Shown here piece after piece: positions 18,986 through 32,100 of a stretch of DNA of 64,000 nucleotides. The translations under genes were made by a program, and so were the position numbers. Source of the DNA: Holtermannia corniformis (Eukaryota; Basidiomycota; Tremellomycetes; Holtermanniales); NCBI GenBank assembly GCA_001599935.1, contig BCIJ01000018.1:155590-219589 (forward strand), written 5' to 3'. The stretch's first letter is position 1. Every line of letters begins with the position of its first letter. Below the pieces are notes generated by a model that searched no databases, was not told where the DNA came from, and saw nothing but the letters and a program-made list of their open reading frames with translations.

Positions 18986-20966
18986 CTCGAGCGATAGCGA
19001 GTTTTGAGCGTGTAGGTTGTTTTGGGTCGTGTCGGTGTGCAGCCGGTGATGATCAAAGGAAAGTCGTGCGGAACAGCACAGGCAGGCAGTGCGTCGGGTC
19101 GGCTAATGACGCACTCGTGGCGAAAGGCAAGCTACAAAGGAGTGTCGGTGCCGGCGGCAAGGCCAAGGTTGGTTGAGTGATTATTGAAATGGCCCAGTCT
19201 GATCTCGTCAAGAGGGTGGGCGTTGAAGCAGTCGCAGTCGTAGTAGTTGTCCAAGACGTAGTCGTGCCAGCCAGACGCTGCTCGTTTCTCAAAGTTGGAG
19301 GTAACGCTGTGTGTTGCCAACTCGGCCGCGGCTGTTTCAAGGGGTCCCAGTGAGGGGCTAAAGGGGTCCTGAGGGGTCGCGCGGATCGATAAACGAGTGT
19401 GGGGGTGCCAGTCGCGGCTTTCGCTGTGCGTTGCTGTTCGTCTTGGCGATGCTGTTCGGATGGAATGTGTGTTGATGTCGAAGACGCCAAGAAAAGCGCG
19501 TCGTGGGAAAAGGAAAACAACAGCGCAAGATAGAGTTGGTGCTTGTTACGTAACAACCTGGAGCAGGGTTTGCAGCTGGTTGAGCGCAGAGCGTTGCAGT
19601 ACAGGCAGTCAACAGTATAAGGCGTCAATGTACGCAGGTTGAAGATGCTGTGTGACTTGGCAGACTGTACAGCCATCGGATGCGAGCTCTGAGGACCGCC
19701 TTGATCGGTTCGGCTGCCACTCGGCGGTCACACGCCCACTCTGCTAATCTCGTCATCTTGCGCTCGTCATCGCGAGACCTTGCCACAGACTCATGCAAGA
19801 GTAAAACGGAACGTTCTATACACAGTGATTAATCACTTCTTCGGACAAAATTTTGTATGTCTCGGTGACCATTGTTCGATTTGGCAGTCCAGATGTGGGC
19901 CGCCTTTACCCAGCGCTGTGATATGTAGATCAGTGTCGATGTATTATAGTACACATGCCCGTGACTTGATTGCCGCACGCCAGTTGGCTATACATACTGC
20001 TGTGACCATAATCCACCGAGCCCCATGGCACACCGCAGTCGCGCAATCCGCAGCTCGCTCCCAACATGCATAAGATGAGGGCCGGTACAGCAACCATGTC
20101 ACATTCGCATCCGCACCTGCACCCACATCTGTACCCGGCGGACGACTCCTCGCTCTGGCCCTTCGTGCACGCCAAGGACCACGCCATTCCAATGCCACGG
20201 CTGCAGAGTCGCGCGTGGCGAAACGGCCCTATTTCCCGAATGTGCCGCTTGCAGAGTTGTTGTTTGATTTCAGACGCGGCCGAACAACGCTGCGATCGCT
20301 CACTCATAGCTCCGTCGAGCGCCTGCATCCGTACACAACCATCGACGACGATCGCTACCGCCTACGCAACAAAAGGCAGGCCCGTACACGCCCCTAGCTC
20401 CTATTGTGTGGTAAACTACTCGAGTTGGCGATTGTTGATTTTGCCACGCTTGGCGCCGACCATCCTTTGGTTCAAACCGACGCCGTGCACAGCTCCCCTC
20501 ATCCGTCTCGCATCATCCCCCTTTCACCTCTTCAAACACTTCAGTCCGCAGCAGCTCGACGACCAAAGAGGCCAGCGTTGACCGCAAGGTGAGTGAGCGA
20601 GAGCACTAGAGACTAGCGAGCGAGCCGTGCACCACTCTATCGACCGAGCCAAGCCGGCGTGAAACCATGTGCGGCCCGGTTGGGTGACCTACTACCGAAA
20701 CTAGAGCCAAGCCGAAAGCATCCCTGTGTGTGCTCGTGCACCCCTCGGCACGCACGCACCTACTTTGGGGTCCAAAAACATACATATAGACATTGCAAAA
20801 GCTGACGATCCATCCCTTTTCTCCAACGAATACAATCACCAGCTTCGACCGCCGACTCACCTTCACCACTCTTTCGACACCGACTCACGCTCTTTGGCTG
20901 TCAAGACCCACCTCACGACCCGCGATCCGCTCACGACCCGACCGACCGTAAACTCGAATCGCAACA
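18986..20966. other. About 2 kb with no firm gene
   Basis: The minus-strand frame 19320-19132 (contains GWHDYVLDNYYDCDCFNAHP) has coding-like composition, but no splice partner was found. The plus-strand frame 20215-20397 (RPYFPNVPLAELLFDFRR) is likewise isolated. CT-rich sequence with scattered ACTCACC motifs just before 20967 suits the promoter and 5' UTR of the next gene. No RNA gene or repeat seen. Confidence 0.35.
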
Positions 20967-22478
20967 ATGGTCGCTTTTACCACCCTCCTCACCCTCCTCC
21001 CCTTGCTGCCGTTTGCGCTCGCCCAGCCGGCCAACGCGCACGCGAACGATAACTCTGTCCGAAGGTCGCAGCACCACCGTCTGGCCGAGCGTGCAGGTCC
21101 CGGCGCTCAGGGCCAGCGCCTCGTTCGCCGCGCCGTCAAGCAGCGTCAGGCCGGTGCCAAGCGTGGCACTTGCCGTGTCCGCGGTGAGGCCGCACCGTCC
21201 GTCTCGGCTTCGGCGTCAACCTCTGCCGCGCCAGTCGAGTCGTCCGCCGCCGCTGCCGTCCCCGACGCTGAGCAGTCCAACATCGGTAACGGCGCTTGGG
21301 CTCAGGAGGTGAGTAGGCCGAGGCGATGCAAAGGGGGGGTGGACAGCGCACTGACCTCGACCCAAACTTTAGACGTCAACCGCCCCATCTTCAACCGAAG
21401 CGTGGCAGGCGCCGTCCTCAACTTCGACCTGGTCCGAGCCTTCGGCCACCTCTGGCTCGGGTTCCGGCTCGGGTTCCGGTGGCATCATTGGTGGCCTCTT
21501 GCAGCTCATCGACCCGTGCGTGGCGAATGTCTGCCAATGCTGACAGATGACTAACGCTGTTGCTTAGCACCTGTGGCGCGTCCAACGCTTCGCCGGATGA
21601 GCCCAACGGTTCCCAAGACTGGCTCAACTGTGGCATCTCGTCGGGCGGCGGCTGGACCCCACCTGCCGTTCACCTCAACGAACTCGTGGCGGCACCGTTG
21701 ACGGCCGACGGCATCTTCTCGCCCTGTGCAAACTTTATCAGCATCTTCAACGATGTTGGTGGTCAACTCGGAAGTGCGTTTTGATCGAGGCCAGGCTAGT
21801 CTGCCTTGACCATTCAGGCAGACGGGTCCGGCCGCTGTGCGTGACATGCTGACAGGCCTAGTCCCACCCATCATGATTGCGTCGTTTGCGATGCAAGAAT
21901 CGACCTGCAACCAGTGGGTCACCGGCAAGCAGGGTGAGGTCGGTCTCATGCAGATCACTCCGGACAAGTGCCCGGCTGGCAAGGAGTGAGTCGGGCGCGC
22001 GAGATTGCGAGCAGCTGTAGACAGCTGTGAATCGGATGGATCCGCGACTGACCATGTCACAGCTGCTACGACCCGTGGACCAACATCTACACTGGCGCCA
22101 GCTACTTCAAGAGTGTCGTCGATGGCAACGGTGGCAACGTGCTCATCGTGCGTGACCAGACTTGAGACGGGAGCGTCGCGCTGATGACCGCAGTCGATTG
22201 GCATGTACAACGGATGGCGCTGGGACATGACGTACGGCGACGCCACGGCCGCCGCTGCGCAAGGCAACTGCAATGCGCAGAACAACCTCGACTAGTACGT
22301 CGGCGCACCATTAACAAGAGTGACAAGAGCTGATATGTTCTAGCCTGACCCAATTCTGCAACGGCTGGATGCAGAACAAGAACGGTTACGACCTCGGCAA
22401 GATCCGTACGTACTGGTGACCTGTCTCGCAGCAATGAAGACTGACGAGACGCGCTCAGGCAACATTGCAAACTGCTAA
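20967..22478 (+). CDS. Secreted lysozyme-like / lytic-transglycosylase-fold (SLT) protein
   Basis: Eight exons: 20967-21308, 21373-21515, 21568-21773, 21856-21985, 22063-22147, 22194-22294, 22344-22405 and 22459-22478, giving 362 aa. It begins with a signal peptide (MVAFTTLLTLLPLLPFALA). A basic pro-region follows, with dibasic sites suited to Kex2, then a Ser/Ala/Gly-rich linker. The C-terminal domain has the SLT/lysozyme-like pattern: MIASFAMQESTCNQW with the probable catalytic Glu, GEVGLMQITPDKCP, TNIYTGASYFKS and SIGMYNGWRWDMTYGDA. About nine Cys in the mature part suggest disulfides. Likely role: cleavage of peptidoglycan-like or chitinous glycans outside the cell; the substrate is not shown by the sequence. 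Confidence 0.85.
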
Positions 22479-22963
22479 ACCGGTCCACCTCTTCGTTCAT
22501 AGTCTATAGCGTGAGCGGTCAGTCCCCGGTGGTCTGGCTCGACCTGAAAGATCGTCATGCCATGAAATGTCTCCGACTTGTCCGGCCACCCATACCCGTC
22601 CTGCCACAAACCGGGTCAGGACTGTCATTCCGTCCGCAAAGCTCCAACTGCCGCCTACACCACTGACGTGAGTGCCGCGCGCTCAGTTCCCCAAGGGGAA
22701 CTTGCAATCTGATCCGTTGCTAAATCTGCGGATCGGAACGGTCTAGACTCGGTGGCGCTTTAGCCAAAGCGGCGATCATGACGACTCGGCGTGGCGGGGC
22801 GCAAGTGTGGACAATGGCAAGGATGCAGCAGTGAGCACAGCAAGAAACACCAGAGTCGACAAGGTCCAGTCCCGACAGCGCGGCACGAGACAAAGGGAAG
22901 AGGCTGTGACTGGCGACATATACACGAACCCGCCAGTTCATCTCCGACTGGTCAGCTCGTCCA
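22479..22963. other. Intergenic
   Basis: 485 bp between the SLT gene stop and the next start. No convincing ORF, repeat or RNA gene seen. Confidence 0.4.
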
Positions 22964-23771
22964 ATGACGACCGCAATCAATAACTACCACCAAACGCTGT
23001 GCATGTACACGGCTTCGGTCCTGTCTGCGCTGCAGCCTGTCGCCGCGCCGTCGACGGTTGGTTCGCAAGCGACCGATGCGCGCACCGAGGAATTTGAAAC
23101 GGCTTGGAAGGTCGAGGGCGAGGTCAGGCATTGCCGCTTGCCTGATGACTTTACCCTTCAGCTCGGCCACGCACAGAGCTCTGCACGAGCGGAGGACGGC
23201 AAGCGCGAACGCGAACGCAGTAGTCGCAGGCAAGAGCGTGCTCGCCGTCGTATTGAAATGTGGCAAGCGAGGATGCAAGTCAGTTCTGTGAGTCTTCATC
23301 CTGCACACGACCGCATCCACAGTTGCTCACGTTCTCTTCAAGCTCGCGTCCCCGTCCATTCCTCCCACACCCGTAGTCATTAACCAAGCCTACTTTCCAT
23401 CCGCTCAACCGCTGCCGGACCCATTGCCAACCCATCAACCAGCCCATGTCACCTCTACACCGACCGCCGTTGCAGTGTTCCAGCCGCGCAGGACCCAGCA
23501 CCCACTGCTCTCACCGAACAGAGTCGCCAGCCATCGTCGGTCTCAAGCTTCATTCAACGCCGACGCGGAACAACGCCGTGCGCTCGAACGCCAGATTGAG
23601 GCCAAGCTCGCCACCGACCCTAGTCGAGCCAAGGCCTATGGACCGTCAGAAAAGGTCGTCCTCGACTCGCTTGTGCAGTGCCTCGGCCTTGTGTCAGACA
23701 TTTCACGCGTGCAGGAGAGCGCGGCCAGGACAAACCCGGCGTTTGGTCAAACCCGCTGTGCGTTCCTGTGA
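22964..23771 (+). CDS. Unknown basic protein with coiled-coil-like segment
   Basis: Two exons, 22964-23278 and 23343-23771, joined in phase 0 across a 64-nt intron; 247 aa. The first half contains a strongly charged helical segment (EDGKRERERSSRRQERARRR). The middle is Pro-rich and disordered (LASPSIPPTPVVINQAYFP). The C-terminus is helical and hydrophobic on one face (VVLDSLVQCLGLVSDIS). No signal peptide or membrane segment. The composition suits a nuclear or scaffold protein, but no family is recognised. The frame stays open across both exons, and codon use resembles that of its neighbours. Confidence 0.6.
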
Positions 23772-24092
23772 TCGCTGCTGTTGCTGCCGATGGCTGTACC
23801 ATCATGTTGTATCCTACCATTATCTTGCATTTGTAGCTCATTGCATGTATCGTCGTATGCGTATGTATTCTCTAACAACTTCATTGGCCGTCAAGTCGGC
23901 CCTCTGTGAAGCAAGTCTCCTATCACTGTTTTCACCAGACATGGGTTGCGCCCGGAGCAGCAGCAGCAGCAGTTCATTTAGAATGCAAGCGATGCATCTA
24001 GTCCTGCGCACGGCAAGAGATCGTACAACAACATGTCATGGCGCTTTGTGAGGTGCGGTGCGATGCGGTGACGGTGAAATCAATTGGAGCCT

Positions 24093-25888
24093 TCAGTGTT
24101 CGTACGGAGCAGTCTTGAGGGCCTCCTCGTACCCCGGCGGCGGGACGTGCCAGCCAGTCTCAGCTTCCATTTCCATCTCACCGGTTTCACTGCTGAAAGT
24201 GGGTGACAGGCTTTGGCGTTCCGTCACGGAACCGATGACGATTGCGAGCGGCATCGTTCGAAGACTGCAGCCAGTCGCCCGTGCAAACGCTGCGAAGGGC
24301 ACGAAAGAAGGGTGTGTGGGACACAATGTCGGGGAGAACTCGCCGGCGGGGAGCTGTGCCAGAGGCGAGGCAGGGTCGAACAGGTGAGTGTGGCTAGCGT
24401 GGAAACCGACAGTGACAGCAAGGTGGAAAGTCGAGGACACGGCGACAGGCTCGTGCGGTGGTGCGACCTGAGCCTTGGCCAATCTGCAGGAAATCAGTAC
24501 GACCGACTGTTTCTATCTCTGCGGATTGCTCACCGTAGAAGCGTAGTATAGCCGTGCGGCCAACTCCCTTCCGCCAACAGCGGCATGGCCAGGTCCTGGA
24601 TGTGCACCTCGCAAGTTCCGTCGGTCTCGAACCATCCCCATCGACTCAGGACTTCTTCTTCACGCACGAGTCCGGATCGGCCCGTAGGGTCCATCAGACT
24701 GTCATGGGAAAAGTGGCAGTGCTCGCGACGGAAAAGTGAGACCCGAACTACAACGTTTGTGGGCGTCGCCAGGCCGTTGGCGTTCGGTGGCGGAGGCGTG
24801 AGTGTCAGCGAGACGGGTATCATCTCCGAGGGAGAGTACGTGGTAGTGGGACTGCGAGGCGTCAATCAATGACCATCGTTCGTGTTCATAGAGACTCACA
24901 GATCAGGCTGAACCGTCCATCGCAGGTTCTGCTTGCGGTGCAGAGAGAGCTGCAAGCCGCCGCCACTTGCTTCGGGTTCGCTGGCGTGTCCGTTGACCCA
25001 AACCGACATCGACGGGCAGTTGACCCGCCGAACAGGTCGAGTGGCCGGCAGCAGCTCGAACGGACTGCTGCTAGTCGCAAGCAGCACGCGATGCCCCGTG
25101 CCCGGCCTCTCTGGGTGATCGCAGCTGAGTACGACTTCGAATTCGTAACGAATCCTGAATGACGCATAGTCGAGATCGAACGTCGGTGCCAAGCTTGAAT
25201 CAGCAGGAATCTGCACGCTCAACGGTAATAGGTATTTGCCCTGAGGGAGGCAGGGCTCGGCGTCGCCTGCCTCGGGCTCGGGCTCGCCTGCGTGACGACG
25301 CTTCCTGGCGGCTGCGCGCGCAGCATCTCGCGTCCAGAGCCGGATCCCCTCGTCGAGTGGCGTAGAGATCTGGACAATCGTTCTTGGCGGGCGGTTGGGA
25401 TACTCGACTCGGCCCAAGAGCGTCATGACGAGGGTTGGGTTGAGCGACAAGGGGATAGCTGGTTGCTGTTGGATACTGAGACTGAGGGTCGAGGGGATCG
25501 TTTGCCCGGGCTGTCAAGCGTCAGCAGCGTCCTGTGTGATGCACGACACTGACGTAGAATGACGGAGGGACCAGGTCACTCGGCGTGGTCGAGTTGGTAA
25601 AAGCGTTTGTCATCCTACATGGTGGCAACGGGCATGTACTGCGTGCTCCCGCTGAGTATGTCAGTGCCAATCCAGTGTATCGACCGTGCACGTACCTCTG
25701 CGCTCGCCACTGATGGAGCTTTCGGCCAACGGCGGCTCTGCCATGGGAAGCCGCTTGATAGGATAGACGATACCCCCGAGGGTGGACCAAAAGTCTGACG
25801 AACGTTGTTTCCTTGACGGCGACTCGGTCATCTGCAGCGGCGGGAGCGTGCAGCGAGATGGTAGACAAGGCTGAGGGGCAGCGAGCAT
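24093..25888 (-). CDS. Arrestin-like trafficking adaptor with C-terminal PPxY-type motif
   Basis: Five exons: 25888-25696, 25651-25554, 25510-24900, 24851-24534 and 24483-24093, giving 536 aa. The arrestin N-like part has FYPGQTIPSTLSLSI, NPTLVMTLLGRVEY, GKYLLPLSVQIPADSS and FDLDYASFRIRYEFEVVL. The middle and C parts are Pro-rich beta-type segments. Near the C-terminus is VPPPGYEEAL, a PPGY motif that in ART adaptors recruits Rsp5/NEDD4 ubiquitin ligases. Likely role: bringing the ligase to membrane transporters for endocytosis. The first exon (MLAAPQP..) is joined by a normal 44-nt intron, but translation could instead start at MTNAF in exon 2 (25613). Confidence 0.75.
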
Positions 25889-26550
25889 GGTGGAGTGGCA
25901 ACGACGCACAGACGCCAGACTAGGGTTTGGTCGTTAGGGGGCCTTGTGCGCACCGACCTCTGTATATGTAACCGAGCGGCCGGGGGTCATGGTCGCGCTG
26001 ATGGACCTCTGCCTGCGCTGCGCTGCCTGCCCCCTCGCCCTGAAGCGCTCCCGCACCCGCCAGTCTCATGGCAAGAAATACCCGCACGAGATCTCTCGGC
26101 AACGCAGGCAAGCGAGACTCGAATGTTGCGAGACTGATCGACGAAACAGGGTCCGTGACCAGGGGTTGCGCTCGGCACAACAAAGTGCGCGGTGGTGCTG
26201 GCTCGGCCGCAGACGTTGTCCGTCGTACGCCCTCTGGCCTCGCGCACGAGCACGCCGTCCGAGCTGGTGGAGCGACCCGCAGTGCCCGCGCAACGGGATA
26301 GCAAACCTGAGACATGGGACCTCCCGATCATCAGAGCCGAATTACCCCTAGTGGCGATCGATGGCCATGCGCCAGTTCGGGGCTTTGCAGCCATCCCGGT
26401 GCCCACTCTATTAACTCGTACGAGTTGCATCCGAACAGTGACGCTGAGGCAAGGCTGCATACTCGAGCGGTGAAAATGAGTGCTATCATCGATCCACTCC
26501 TGTATCCGCATCTTCAACCTCGGTCCGGCAGCGCATGCCCTGCTCTTTCG
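25889..26550. other. Intergenic, DNAJC11-like 3' / arrestin-like 5'
   Basis: 660 bp. Several GC-rich frames run through it on both strands, none with a recognisable domain. The part next to 25888 should be the arrestin gene promoter. Confidence 0.35.
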
Positions 26551-29053
26551 TCAGTACCACGAGCTCGGAAGCAAGACGGAGCACATACCACGCAGCGGGG
26601 CGCGCACACCAGCAGAGTCGCCGACCGTAAGCTCGTGAAGCTTGCCGCGGAACGTGTACGTGATCCGGAGTTTCTTCTTCTCCCCAATGCATGGGTCCTG
26701 TAGTCAAAGTCAGATCCAGATCCGCGGCGACGTGGCGCGGTAACAAGCATACCCAAAAGCCGAGGATATTGTACTGGAACAGACAGTTAGCCATCGGTAT
26801 GCGCTAGTCTCTGGAGTCGTGATCGAGCCGACAAACCTTGCCACGACCACCTGGGATCACGAGATGACCATCAGAGACCAATGCCTGTACCGGGGCCGTG
26901 ACATCCACGACAACCTCTTGGCCTTCTGGCAGTTTAAATCCTCGCTCGGTGAAAGCAGAGGCCAAGCCGTAATGTGCCGAGACGATAATCAGACCTGTGG
27001 TGAGGGTGTCAGCCGCAGTTTTGGTAACCGGCATCGCTCGACTCTTACCATCCGATGCACGCTCAGCCGACAATTTCCGCGCAACCTGGTCCTCCATGAG
27101 AGTCATGGCATCGTGCGCTTCCTGCTTCCTCTGTTGAATGACCTCGGCGTGCTCCTTGCGGAGCTCTCGAATCCGTCTGACGCATATCAGTCCGACTCGT
27201 ACGCTTCTCGGCCAACATACTCCTTTATCTTGCGCTTGCGTCGCGGTTGCAGATATAAGTAATGCAATGTCACGAATGATACCGCCGGCAGGACGGTCGA
27301 GCCAAGCACGACGTATGGGTTGAGGTTTTGCGACAATAGAATAGGCACAGACATCTTTTGGCCCAAACGATTGACCCTGCACCCGTCAGCGCCGTTGCCT
27401 TGTGCCCAACAGCCACTCACTTGACTTTCAACGTCACGCCGCCAGCCAGCGCGCAGCTGACCATCAACCCCGCCTTGACGTTGTTGGTGACCTTGCGCTC
27501 AGAGTCCACAAACGCGCTGATCCCCGTCTCGGTCCCGATCGAACCACCGACCTTGATCTTGACACCTCCAAGAACTTTGGTACCCCAGTCGCATGAGATA
27601 TGGTTGTCCATGACGCCGACTTGAGTCTCGACCGTCCAGGCCGTCCCACTCGCTCCATTCGTCGTGACACCGACGGACAAGCCGGAGCGATCTGCACGGC
27701 CAAGCTGGTCTGCCAACCCGGATCCCCACGGACCGAGCGTCCAAAAGCCCGACTTGAAGGCTGGGAATCGTCAATGGCGGTACACGAGCATGCGGACAAC
27801 CTACTGATGAAGCCTGTGGTACGCTGATATATTCTCCGCCCAAGCGTTACGGCTATTGTGGGTGGCGCCCGGTACGTCTGCTGTACAGCGTTGACAGTGA
27901 CAAAGCTGCACTGGTCAGTACCATCCGTGAACCAGAAGTTGTACCAACGTGTCTTCATCAATGGTGTACGTGCCCTTGCCAGTCACGATTCTGGGATTGA
28001 GAAACGTTGTGCCCGCCTAGAGAGGTCAGAACGACCGCGATACACCATAAGAAACGTCGAAGCACTCACCTCGAGCCACAATTTGGGTGAGTACTGGTGC
28101 TTGACAGTGCCGACGACATTGCCGCCGCCAGCTCCTCCACGAGCGACCATCTGTCCAGCCCAGACCAGTTGCGTCGACGGTGTTAATGGGGTCTGTCGTC
28201 TGTGAGACACACAGCGTTGCTTCATTAAACCGGACAAACCTCGAACGAGTGCTTCATCATGATCTGACCGAGCCGCGCGCGCGTTGCTCTGCCTATCAAG
28301 GAATGGTCGATATTCTGAGGCTTCTTGAAGAACTTGCGAGGAAGGAACACAGCGCGAGCGTCAATGACGCAGTTGATATCACTCTGTTATCATTCGTTGA
28401 GCTTCAGTTGAGAGCCGTTTTCTTGACATACCTTTGACTTGACCAACGCTTCAGCTTCGAGCTGGCGTTTCTCATACGCCTGTCTTTGGAAGTGCGCCCG
28501 CAACTATTGTGTCTGTCAGCCACATTTACTGGAGTCACAACGATATCACCTCCTCTGGTGTCTTGTTCCGTGGCCCGACTTCCCAGTTGGTCCGCAGACC
28601 CTCCTCGCCAAACATGTCGTACACCGCCCTTTTTTGAGGATCCGTCAAGACTACTTTGGTCAGCATAAGCTCTTCTGAGTCAAAGCCTCACCCTCATAAG
28701 CTCTCTGAATGGCTGTGAAGCGGCTTTGAGCTGCTAGACGTCGCGCTGGATCTCGTTGCTTGTCAGGGTGATAGACAACTATGGTGAAGCCATCAGCAGT
28801 GCAGCAACCACCTCTGGAGCGACGACTGACCGGCTAGACTCCGATATCGATCCCTGATCTCCACATCGCTCGCCGTCTTGGGCAGGTTCAGCAAGACGTA
28901 GAGCTCCTCATTCTCTCGTTCTCGCGATTCCTCATCGGCATCGACAAACTCGAACAAAGCATCGTCGTTGTCGGGACCGTCGAAACTCAGTGGACCGTCG
29001 GCAGTTTCGGGAAACGACGCGCGGTATGACGATGTCGGTCCAGGATCTTCCAT
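26551..29053 (-). CDS. DNAJC11-like J-domain protein
   Basis: About 13 exons on the minus strand. An acidic N-terminus is followed by a J domain (LYVLLNLPKTASDVEIRDRY, then YHPDKQ with the HPD motif, then VLTDPQKRAVYDMFGEEGLR). Next comes a long beta-rich part (VKHQYSPKLWLE, GTTFLNPRIVTGKGTY, FVTVNAVQQTYRAPPT), as in the DNAJC11 middle region. One hydrophobic segment follows (VLGSTVLPAVSFVTLHYLYL), then a coiled coil (IRELRKEHAEVIQQRKQEAH) and the DUF3395-like C-terminus (GLIIVSAHYG, VDVTAPVQALV, DPCIGEKKKLRITYTF). In animals DNAJC11 associates with mitochondrial MICOS. All introns are short; the last exon runs to TGA 26553-26551, unless one more intron exists there. Confidence 0.88.
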
Positions 29054-29191
29054 CACTGGAGATCAACGTTCCACAGCGGTAACGAGGTGATGGTCGTAAG
29101 TGAGGGACGAGGCAGTCACCTCCACACCGACGACGGCGGAACGGACATCGACCGCGTCTCCACACTTGACTACCAAGTCCATATAACTAGT

Positions 29192-32100
29192 CTACAGCTC
29201 ATCAAGGTCACCCTCGACTCCCGAATCCTGATCTCTACCATCGCGTCGTCCCGCAGCGCGCCGGCCAACCACTGTCAACACCTCGATCAACCGATCCGTT
29301 GCCTCCGCGAAAGCTACCCTCTCCTGCTGTAGCGCCGCCACACTGCCAGTGACACTCGCTGTGTCAACGTCGTCCTCATTTGCGTCCGCCTCGTCATCGT
29401 CCTCGTAGTGTACGGCGTGTCGTTCAAAGGCCGGCAAGGCAAGCATAGCACGGAGGCGTAGTGTTGCGTCCTTCACCTGGGTGCTGGCCGCTAGGCGCTC
29501 CAGTCGAGTCGCTTCCGCGCCGGGCATCCCGACAGAAGAGGCGAGGAGGCGCACGAGCTCGACACAGACGCTCGCGAGCGTGTCTGTGTGCTTCGCCAAG
29601 TCGGAAAGCGGTACCAATGCCGCATCAAGCGGATTGCTCGAGGTCGAGGATCCCGGCCACAGCAATTCAAGCAGCGCCTCGACCGAGGACAACGACGAGC
29701 CAACACCTTGAAGTTGCTCCGCAGCAAGAGAGCTGGCCAGAGCTGCTTGAGCTTGTGCCGCCGGGTTGCTGAAGATGCTCCATAGGCCGGTGAGCACCAG
29801 TGCAAGTGCCCTCGCCGATGAACCGTGCGGCGAGCTGGCAAGCAACGCCCGCATTTCCTCCTTGAACGTGGCTGCGGGCAATTCGTCCCCAAGCCCATGC
29901 TTGTCGACATTACCAAGCATTTGAGTAAGCGATGCTCGGCGCAGGTCTTTCGTTGAGGTGTTGACAAGCGCGATGAAGAAGCGCGAGAACATGTCGTTGA
30001 GGTGTAGGACGGTGACGTGATTGGCCATGGCAGTGAGCGGCGTCGTCGTGCGGAGACCAACAGAGGACAGAACCTGCTTGGCCTCTGCAAACGGTAGATC
30101 CAGTAAGGCACAGAAGGCCGGTGCTGTCGATTCAGAGGTGGACATTCGTGCAGCCTGCCATTGCTTCGCAGGCACCGCGAACCCTGACAGTTCAGGTTGC
30201 AGTAGCGCCAGAAGTGCGAGCGTTTGAGAGTCATTGGCGGTACGTGCCAAGCGCAGTGCAAGGTGCAAGCGCGTGAGTAAGGCCAGGTTGTCTCCTAATA
30301 GATTGTCAGCTGATTGGCAGATACGACACCGCGACTTACCCTCGGACAAAGCCTCCGAGGCAGCCCTCTTCCACATCTGATCCACCGCCGTACGATCGCC
30401 GCGCAACGGCAAACCGCAAGTAACAAGGCTGAATGTGAAAGCCTCGCCTAGGACGCCGCGCATGCTGCCGAGTCGCAGCGCCGTCTTGAGCGCGTCACCC
30501 TGCAGCTTGTTCAAATTTTCATCCACCGCCGTGGCGAGGCTGGGGCCAAACCACCACCGCTCCACGATAGGACCGATGAGGACGCCAAGCACGATTGCAA
30601 CGATCAGACGCCATCCCCAGTCGAGCAGACTGTCCGCGTGCGGTGCAATGTTTCCAGGCAGAGCTTTCGCCAGCATGCGCGATGAATGCTCAGCCGTGAC
30701 GAGGGGCAAGCGCGAGATGACATGACCGCGTGAAGTCGAGTCGGCGCCAAAGTCGGTGGAGTGACGGAAGAGGGTCGAGGCGGACGGGATGAGGGAGAAG
30801 GACATGGCAAACGCGGCGAAAGCACGCACGCTTCCGCCTGAACTGGAACTGGACCCTGACGGGCCGTCGGGCCCAAAGTTGGGATCCTCTTTGGGACTCT
30901 TCGAGGCACTTTTGCCTTTGGGTTCCTTCCTCGCCGCCGCCTTTGTCGGCCGCTTGGCTGCTAACGTTGTACGGGCACGTTTCGTCCCCTTTGGACTATC
31001 CGAAGTATCATCGTCATCATCATCCGAGTCGGCGTCGTCGGCAGCAGCCTCAGCAGCGGCCTTGTCGGCTTCGATCCTGCGAGCAGCCTCCTCGATCTCC
31101 AACTCGCGGTCGAAAATGGCCTGATTCCACTCGATAAAAGAAGGCTCGCCGCCAACATCGCGCCTGTAGTTCTCCAGCTCGCCGACGCGACGTTCGAGCT
31201 TGGCAACTCGGCGCTGCAGCAGCTCGATGTACATTCTCGCGCCAACAAGCACCGTAGCCTTTGCTGAGGCATTCGGGCGCGTGACCTCGCCAAGACCGTC
31301 GACAGTGCCGTCCTCGGCTCGGATGTCGGTCGTCATGAGCTGCTCAGGCGTTGATGTGCCGTAAAGTACGCGCAAGGCGGGCACAGCATCACGAAGATCT
31401 GTTTGGGCTGCCTGCACTTTTTGACGGTAACGTTTCTCAGTCTTGTTATGCTTGCCAACTGGCGCTCCCGTCCCAGGCTTTGGTGGATTCTTGCGCGGCG
31501 CGGCACCACCACGAGGAGCTGGAGGTGTGTTGGCAATGGGCTTTGAGGTAGATGGAAGCAGGGCGCGCTTGACAGGCAGCGGCGCAACGATCCGAGATGA
31601 GGCTGGCTGTGGTAGCGGTGCTGAATCGTTAGCTATTGGGGTTTAGACTCAGCCGATGATCTCACCTGCTGTCGCCTGCGAAACCGAAGCGACATTATAC
31701 GTAGCTGCATTGGCCGCAAGGCGAGCTTGCACTTGAGCCTTTGCCAACTCCAGCGCCTTGATCTGGGCATCCAGGTTGCCCGTGTCGAGCTGACCAGTCT
31801 GCTGAAGAGCTGGTGGCGATATACCTCGCCAACTCGAAGGACTATCTGGCGATCGTGCAGCTAGATGTGATGAAAAGTCACTCGTACTTGCTAACTGGGA
31901 TGGCTGAGTCGTCCGAGGTTGACTGAGACTCAGACGAGCTTGCTCGAGCGTCCACGCGTTCAAGTTCGTACCATCTCCCCATTCTTGCTTGACCTGTTGC
32001 AAGTACGGCGAGAGGTGCTGCTGCTGCTGCGTGGGCTGAGGCATACCCCCGTCTAGCGATGTTGCTGAGAATCGTCGGAACTCTTGGAAGGTAGGTGTCG

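Noticed and set aside
23955..23975. CAG repeat run
   Set aside because: Only a few units, in noncoding DNA; ordinary microsatellite.
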